Positions 59,556 to 64,000 of a stretch of 64,000 nucleotides of DNA are shown piece by piece. The notes under the pieces were generated by a model that had not been told where the DNA came from, ran no database searches, and was given only the letters and a program-made list of their open reading frames with translations. Origin of the DNA: Domibacillus indicus (lineage in GTDB: Bacteria; Bacillota; Bacilli; Bacillales; Domibacillaceae); the NCBI RefSeq assembly GCF_000970685.1, contig NZ_LAJB01000010.1, forward strand, positions 26,025 through 90,024, given 5' to 3'. A program made the translations under genes and the position numbers. Every line of letters starts with the position of its first letter. The first letter of the stretch is position 1.

Positions 59556-60593
59556 TTATGGATACATCGGGAAGCCTTTGAGCCCCGCTGTTTCTTCAAA
59601 TCCAAACATGATATTCGCATTTTGGATCGCCTGCCCCGCTGCACCTTTCACGAGGTTATCAATAACAGAAACGATAACAAGGCGATTCGTCCTTTGATCC
59701 ACATCAACAGCAATGTCACAAAAATTCGAGCCGGCCACTTCTTTTATCCCCGGGAACTGTTTAACAGGGCGAACGCGGACAAACGGGTCGTTTTGATACG
59801 TTTCGGCAAAAAGAGCATGAGCTTTTTCTGTTGTGATTTTTTTTGCCAGCGGAGCGTACATGGTAGCCATAATGCCGCGTGACACTGGCAAAAGATGCGT
59901 TGAAAAGGTAATTGGGGCCGCTTCTTCATTCCACCAGGAAAGCTGCTGCTCAATTTCTGGAATATGCTGATGCTCATTTACTTTGTAAATGCGGAAGTTA
60001 TCGTTCATTTCCGCAAAATGTACAAGCGGTGACAAGCCGCGGCCGGCGCCGGAAACACCGGATTTAGCATCTATGATAATATTTTTTACATCAATAATGT
60101 TATTTTTTACAGCCGGCGCAAGACCAAGAAGAGCAGCTGTCGGATAGCAGCCGGGATTTGACAGGACGCTTGCCGTTTTTACTTTTTCGCGGTTCCACTC
60201 TGTTAAGCCGTATACCGCTTCTGCAATAAACTCTTTAGACGCAGGCTCTTTTTTATACCATTTTTTATAATCTTCTGTTTCTTTCAACCGGAGGTCGCCT
60301 GATAAGTCCACTACTCTGGCATGTCCTCCTGCAAGCTGTGGAGCAAGAGACGCTGCCGCACCGGATGGAACCGCCAGGAATACGACATCTGATTCATTTT
60401 TAATCGCTTCTGTATCGATTTTAGTAAGCGGAAGCGGGCAGATTTCTGCTAGATGAGGATATTCTTCTGTTACAGGCACGCCATCTTTGCTGGATGAATA
60501 AACTGCATGCAGGTCAAATTGAGGATGATTGGATAAAAGACGTATGAGTTCGATGCCGCCATATCCGGAAGCGCCTATTACTGATGCTTTCAT
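59556..60593 (-). CDS. argC: N-acetyl-gamma-glutamyl-phosphate reductase
   Basis: ArgC reduces acetylglutamyl phosphate to the semialdehyde with NADPH. The 345-residue product has the NADP-binding VIGASGYGGIELIRLL (residues 5-20), the catalytic Cys in SVLSNPGCYPTAALLGL (~residue 148), and HLLPVSRGIMATMYAPL with the active-site His region. First gene of the arg operon, preceded by a candidate ARG box. AAAGGGG lies near the ATG. Confidence 0.95.
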   Translation of the reverse strand: MKASVIGASGYGGIELIRLLSNHPQFDLHAVYSSSKDGVPVTEEYPHLAEICPLPLTKIDTEAIKNESDVVFLAVPSGAAASLAPQLAGGHARVVDLSGDLRLKETEDYKKWYKKEPASKEFIAEAVYGLTEWNREKVKTASVLSNPGCYPTAALLGLAPAVKNNIIDVKNIIIDAKSGVSGAGRGLSPLVHFAEMNDNFRIYKVNEHQHIPEIEQQLSWWNEEAAPITFSTHLLPVSRGIMATMYAPLAKKITTEKAHALFAETYQNDPFVRVRPVKQFPGIKEVAGSNFCDIAVDVDQRTNRLVIVSVIDNLVKGAAGQAIQNANIMFGFEETAGLKGFPMYP

Positions 60594-60604
60594 AAGAAAA
60601 CCCC

Positions 60605-60633
60605 TTTGTATTTTTATTTATATTTATACATAA
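60605..60633 (-). promoter_or_regulatory. Candidate ArgR/AhrC operator upstream of argC
   Basis: On the minus strand TATGTATAAATATAAATAAA, running on to AATACAAA, resembles two overlapping ARG boxes (consensus close to WTGAATAAAAATWCA). It lies 12-40 bases before argC, where ArgR would block transcription. AT-richness makes the call moderate. Confidence 0.5.
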
Positions 60634-60688
60634 TTATTAGAAATTATTCTTCCATTATAAATTTATGCCCGCTTTAAATCAACCGATT

Positions 60689-60717
60689 TTGTCAAATGAG
60701 CTGTTTTTGTGCATAAT
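60689..60717 (+). promoter_or_regulatory. Sigma-A promoter of the thioredoxin-fold gene
   Basis: TTGTCA, a 17-base spacer and CATAAT lie 45 bases before the ATG at 60762. Confidence 0.65.
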
Positions 60718-60761
60718 GGAAGAAAGGATGTTATGAAAATCCATAACGGAGGAACAAAAAA

Positions 60762-61325
60762 ATGAATCTGCAGGAATGGTTTGAAAAAGGACTGACACCT
60801 GAGGAATATATACGTGATATGTCGGATCACAAAGAAAATCTTCTTTATGTACTGAAAAATTTTCATCTGTCCGGCGATGAAGCTTCGCTCATCAACAAGC
60901 TGAGGGAAGCGAATTGGCGTGTCATTGTCCTAACCGAGGATTGGTGCGGAGATGCTATGGTGAATGTGCCCATCCTGCTTTCGATAACGAAAGCGGCCCA
61001 TATGGATGTCCGGCTTTTGCACCGCGATGAAAACCTTGAATTAATGGACCAGTATTTAACGAATGGAACATCCCGGGCGATTCCGATTTTTATTTTTATC
61101 GATGAACAAGGAACAGAGCAGGCGGTCTGGGGGCCGCGGGCGCCGGCTGTCCAGGAAATGGTGACAAATTACCGGTCCTCGCTGCCGCCTCGTGACCATG
61201 AAGAATTTGAAGAGAAAAGCCGGGAAATGATTCAAAAGCTGACGGAAGCGTACCGGACGGATGAATCGCTCTGGCAGGAAGTATACCGCAGCTTAAAAAC
61301 GACCATTATAGAACGATTATATTAA
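60762..61325 (+). CDS. Thioredoxin-family protein, single-cysteine type
   Basis: The 187-residue cytoplasmic protein has a thioredoxin-like core: WRVIVLTEDWCGDAMVNVP (residues ~50-68) followed by SRAIPIFIFIDEQGT, which contains the cis-Pro of the fold. The usual CxxC is replaced by WCGDA with a single Cys, as in the TlpA/YbbN-like 'thioredoxin family' of Bacillus. It probably binds or reduces a thiol partner, but the substrate is unknown. GGAGGAAC precedes the ATG. It lies 20 bases before dgkB. Confidence 0.82.
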   Translation: MNLQEWFEKGLTPEEYIRDMSDHKENLLYVLKNFHLSGDEASLINKLREANWRVIVLTEDWCGDAMVNVPILLSITKAAHMDVRLLHRDENLELMDQYLTNGTSRAIPIFIFIDEQGTEQAVWGPRAPAVQEMVTNYRSSLPPRDHEEFEEKSREMIQKLTEAYRTDESLWQEVYRSLKTTIIERLY

Positions 61326-61344
61326 GAGCAGAAAGACTGGGATA

Positions 61345-62265
61345 ATGATGACGAAACGAGCACGAATTATTTACAATCCAACATCGGGACGCGAACTATT
61401 CCGCAAACATTTGCCGGAAGCGCTCGAGAAACTTGAAAAAGCCGGATATGAAACATCTGCCCATGCAACAACAGGGGAAGGTGATGCAACAACGGCCGCT
61501 AGAACTGCTGCTGAACGAAAATTTGACGTAGTCATCGCGGCAGGCGGCGATGGAACGCTGAATGAAGTGGTAAACGGCCTTGCCGGACAGGATCACCGGC
61601 CAAAATTCGGTGTTATCCCAATGGGCACTACGAATGATTTTGCCCGTGCACTTCATATTCCGCGTGATATTCAAGGTGCCATTGATATTATAACAGCGGG
61701 TGAAACGATTCCGGTTGACGTCGGGCGGATGAATAGCCGTTATTTTATTAACATTGCGGGCGGGGGCCGGCTGACAGAGCTGACATATGAAGTGCCAAGC
61801 AAGCTGAAGACAATGCTCGGCCAGCTTGCATATTATTTAAAAGGCATTGAAATGCTGCCGTCTATCAAGCCGACAGATGTAAGGATTGAATACGATGGAC
61901 AAGTGTTTGAAGGAGAGTCGCTTCTGTTTTTGATTGGCCTGACTAATTCAGTTGGCGGTTTTGAAAAACTTGCGCCGGATTCCTCGGTGAATGACGGGCT
62001 GTTTACGCTTATCATTCTGAAAAAAACCAACCTCGCTGAATTTATCCGGATTGCCGGACTTGCTCTGCGGGGAGATCACTTAAATGATCCACACGTTATT
62101 TATACGAAAGCAAAACGCATTCAGGTGCAGTCCAGCGACCCGATGCTTATTAATTTAGATGGCGAGCTTGGCGGAGAAATACCGGCTGATTTTGAAAATT
62201 TATACCGCCACATTGAAGTGTTTGCTCCCATTGAAAAGCTTCGGCCGCAGGACCGCATTTATTAA
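61345..62265 (+). CDS. dgkB: Diacylglycerol kinase DgkB
   Basis: DgkB (YerQ) phosphorylates diacylglycerol released by lipoteichoic acid synthesis back into phosphatidic acid. The 306-residue product has the lipid-kinase catalytic motif IAAGGDGTLNEVVNGL (residues ~64-79) and IPMGTTNDFARAL, with LDGELGGEIPADF near residue 273. Two ATGs (61345, 61348) are in frame and neither has a strong site. In B. subtilis it follows gatCAB; here the arg genes and others lie between. A terminator follows. Confidence 0.95.
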   Translation: MMTKRARIIYNPTSGRELFRKHLPEALEKLEKAGYETSAHATTGEGDATTAARTAAERKFDVVIAAGGDGTLNEVVNGLAGQDHRPKFGVIPMGTTNDFARALHIPRDIQGAIDIITAGETIPVDVGRMNSRYFINIAGGGRLTELTYEVPSKLKTMLGQLAYYLKGIEMLPSIKPTDVRIEYDGQVFEGESLLFLIGLTNSVGGFEKLAPDSSVNDGLFTLIILKKTNLAEFIRIAGLALRGDHLNDPHVIYTKAKRIQVQSSDPMLINLDGELGGEIPADFENLYRHIEVFAPIEKLRPQDRIY

Positions 62266-62268
62266 TTT

Positions 62269-62304
62269 GAGGCTGTTTCGGATTGCCGGAGCAGTCTTTT
62301 TTTT
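62269..62304 (+). terminator. Terminator of dgkB
   Basis: GGCTGTTTCGG and CCGGAGCAGTC form an imperfect stem with G-U pairs and a short loop, followed by nine T residues. Confidence 0.8.
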
Positions 62305-62337
62305 TGCGGAAAGTATTTCGCCTTCCGAATTATATGC

Positions 62338-62360
62338 TATAATAGTTACCTAAGTAACTA
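62338..62360 (+). promoter_or_regulatory. marR promoter -10 and palindromic operator
   Basis: TATAAT (62338-62343) is followed by TAGTTACCTAAGTAACTA (62343-62360), a perfect palindrome with seven-base arms and a four-base centre. Its position over the transcription start fits autorepression by the MarR protein encoded just downstream. Confidence 0.75.
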
Positions 62361-62373
62361 ATTGGGAGGCGCA

Positions 62374-62802
62374 ATGACTACTCATACATTGTTGCATGCG
62401 ATTCATCAGCTGTCGCGTGAATTAACGAAACGGGTAAACGAGACGCTGCAGCCATTCGGCTTATACAGTGCCCAATGGTCTGTGCTTTTTGTGCTGCAGA
62501 CGAAAGGAGAAATGCCTCAATCTGCTTTATGTGAGTATCTTGCTGTTGAGGCACCGCCAATGACGAGAACTATCCAGCGTCTCATAAAACAAGGATATGT
62601 CCAGCAAATACCGGGCAAAGATAAACGTGTTAAAGTCATTCACTTAACGGAAAAAGCCAGGCAGGCATATCCGGAGTGGGAACGAGCCGTCCTGGCGATG
62701 AATGAAAGGCTGCTCGCCAGTATGCCGAAAGAGCAGCAGGAGCTGATGCAGGGGCTGCTTGCAGAATGGCTCGGAAAAATGAAAGGGGATTTGAATGAGT
62801 AA
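62374..62802 (+). CDS. MarR-family transcriptional regulator
   Basis: The 142-residue product has the winged-helix MarR fold: SAQWSVLFVLQTKGEMPQSALC, then EAPPMTRTIQRLIKQGYVQQ as recognition helix (residues ~57-76) and the wing with KDKRVKVIHLTEKA. ATG 62374 follows GGGAGG; an earlier TTG is not needed. The stop overlaps the next gene by eight bases. It probably represses itself and the MFS gene through the palindrome upstream; the inducing compound is unknown. Confidence 0.9.
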   Translation: MTTHTLLHAIHQLSRELTKRVNETLQPFGLYSAQWSVLFVLQTKGEMPQSALCEYLAVEAPPMTRTIQRLIKQGYVQQIPGKDKRVKVIHLTEKARQAYPEWERAVLAMNERLLASMPKEQQELMQGLLAEWLGKMKGDLNE

Positions 62803-63979
62803 ACCAGCTTTATGGACAAAAGATTTTATTGGGATTTCTTTAACAAACTTTTTCTTATTTATGACATTTTATTTTTTACTGGTGACATTGCCAGTTTACG
62901 TTTTAAATGAATTAAATGGCACCGAATCCGAAGCCGGGCTTGCAACGACTGTCTTCTTAATCTCAGCTATCCTGATTCGGTTCATTTCTGGACAGTGGGT
63001 TGAGCACTTCGGTAAAAAAAATGTGCTTGTTGTGTCGCTGATAATCTTTTTGATTGCTTCGATTCTTTATCCATTCATGAGCGGGTTAATGCCGCTTCTT
63101 GTGCTCCGTTTTTTTCATGGCATTGGCTTTGGAATGGCGACAACAGCGGCAGGGGCAGTAGTTGCCGAGATCATTCCTAATTCACGGCGGGGCGAAGGAA
63201 TGGGATACTATGTTATGTCAATGAATTTAGCTATGGCTATCGGGCCATTTGCGGGTCTTGCCATTATGAATAAATGGGATATTCGGGCCGGCTTTACTGT
63301 TTGTGCAGCCGTAGCCTTCATTGCACTGGCCATCAGTTTTTCATTAAAGAAAGAAAAAGCTGCCAGAGAAACAGCCGGCAAATTCAAGCTTGATCTGTCT
63401 CCAGGCAATTTAATTGAGAAATCGGCACTTCCGATTGCCCTGACCGGCACATTTTTTGCCGTTGTCTACTCCGCTATCTTGTCATTTGTATCTGTTTATG
63501 CAGAAGAGCTTCATATTGGCGCAGTGTCCGGCTTCTTTTTTGTTGTGTATGCAATTGTGATTGTATTGTCACGTCCGTTTACCGGCCGCTGGTTTGACCG
63601 CTATGGAGCAAATGTGATTGTGTATCCTTCTATCGTACTGTTTGCGGCGGGACTGCTTTTATTAAGCCAGGCTGGCGGAGCAGGGCTCTTTTTAATTGCC
63701 GCGGGGGTTATTGGGCTTGGATGGGGCACGTTGTTTCCAGGCTTTCAGACGATTGCGATTTCCAGAGCACGTCCGGAGAAAAAAGCTCTTGCCACGGCCA
63801 CTTTTTTGTCGCTTTTTGATCTTGGCATCGGCTTCGGTTCTTTCGTAATGGGTGCCGCGGCGGCAGGGCTCGGCTTTAAGATGCTGTATGCAGCCTGCGC
63901 TGTTTACGTGCTTGCTGGTATGATCGTTTATTATTTTGTACAGAAGAACAAAACAGAGTTAGAGCGTTTTCCTCAATAA
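62795..63979 (+). CDS. MFS transporter (drug efflux-like)
   Basis: The 394-residue protein has 12 membrane helices with the MFS loop motif between helices 2 and 3 (GQWVEHFGKKNVLVV, residues ~66-80) and the repeated version GRWFDRYGANVIVY in the second half (~residue 266). It resembles the 12-helix drug/proton antiporter group, but the substrate cannot be told. It is co-transcribed with the MarR gene. AAAGGGG precedes the ATG inside marR. The gene is complete, ending 21 bases from the window edge. Confidence 0.9.
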   Translation: MSKPALWTKDFIGISLTNFFLFMTFYFLLVTLPVYVLNELNGTESEAGLATTVFLISAILIRFISGQWVEHFGKKNVLVVSLIIFLIASILYPFMSGLMPLLVLRFFHGIGFGMATTAAGAVVAEIIPNSRRGEGMGYYVMSMNLAMAIGPFAGLAIMNKWDIRAGFTVCAAVAFIALAISFSLKKEKAARETAGKFKLDLSPGNLIEKSALPIALTGTFFAVVYSAILSFVSVYAEELHIGAVSGFFFVVYAIVIVLSRPFTGRWFDRYGANVIVYPSIVLFAAGLLLLSQAGGAGLFLIAAGVIGLGWGTLFPGFQTIAISRARPEKKALATATFLSLFDLGIGFGSFVMGAAAAGLGFKMLYAACAVYVLAGMIVYYFVQKNKTELERFPQ

Positions 63980-64000
63980 GCTATAAAGCAAAGCCTGTGG

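Overview
The window reads as chromosome of an endospore-forming member of the Bacillaceae. The evidence is the 12-gene pur operon in Bacillus order, the following yerA-yerB-yerC-pcrB-pcrA-ligA-camS and gatCAB-dgkB blocks, T-rich intrinsic terminators, strong AGGAGG-type ribosome binding sites, PurR boxes, guanine riboswitches, and sporulation genes with candidate sigma-K promoters. No rRNA, tRNA, CRISPR array, insertion sequence or prophage was seen. The species cannot be named from the sequence alone.

Positions 1-9000 hold a sulfur and spore-resistance neighbourhood. It contains the start of a CysP-type sulfate permease, comB and comA (sulfolactate synthesis), nanoRNase nrnB, UV endonuclease uvsE, an OsmC protein, and a DUF2512-like membrane protein with eight tandem ~40-residue repeats.

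Positions 8000-17800 are the most distinctive part: a manganese(II) oxidation locus of the Mnx type known from marine Bacillus spores. mnxD-mnxE-mnxF-mnxG (giant 1215-residue multicopper oxidase) run leftward. A spore-surface-like acidic protein followed by two membrane proteins and a SCO1-type protein (mnxA-mnxB-mnxC by position and type) runs rightward. The two arms share a 335-bp divergent control region with a consensus sigma-K promoter. Flanking mnxG are a second mnxD-like gene with its own sigma-K promoter, and a His/Cys-rich small protein convergent with mnxG. A working model is that these proteins are made in the mother cell late in sporulation and oxidise Mn(II) on the spore surface, with the SCO-like protein helping copper loading.

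Positions 17800-27650 are metabolic: a thioredoxin-reductase-like flavoprotein, a DUF1540 protein, nadE, guaA, pbuG (two PurR boxes plus guanine riboswitch), glcT and ptsG (with an RNA antiterminator target between them), yebE and yebG. Positions 27650-40600 are the purine operon purEKBCSQLFMNHD, controlled by paired PurR boxes and a guanine riboswitch with terminator. It converts PRPP to IMP, and guaA and pbuG belong to the same economy.

Positions 41000-50700 hold yerA, yerB, yerC, pcrB, pcrA (with a LexA/DinR box), ligA and camS. Positions 50800-64000 hold a ZIP metal transporter, isocitrate lyase, gatCAB, an esterase, argC-argB-argD (no argJ between them), a thioredoxin-fold protein, dgkB and a marR-MFS pair. 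Dispersed intergenic repeats occur near 2.8, 6.2 and 41 kb.
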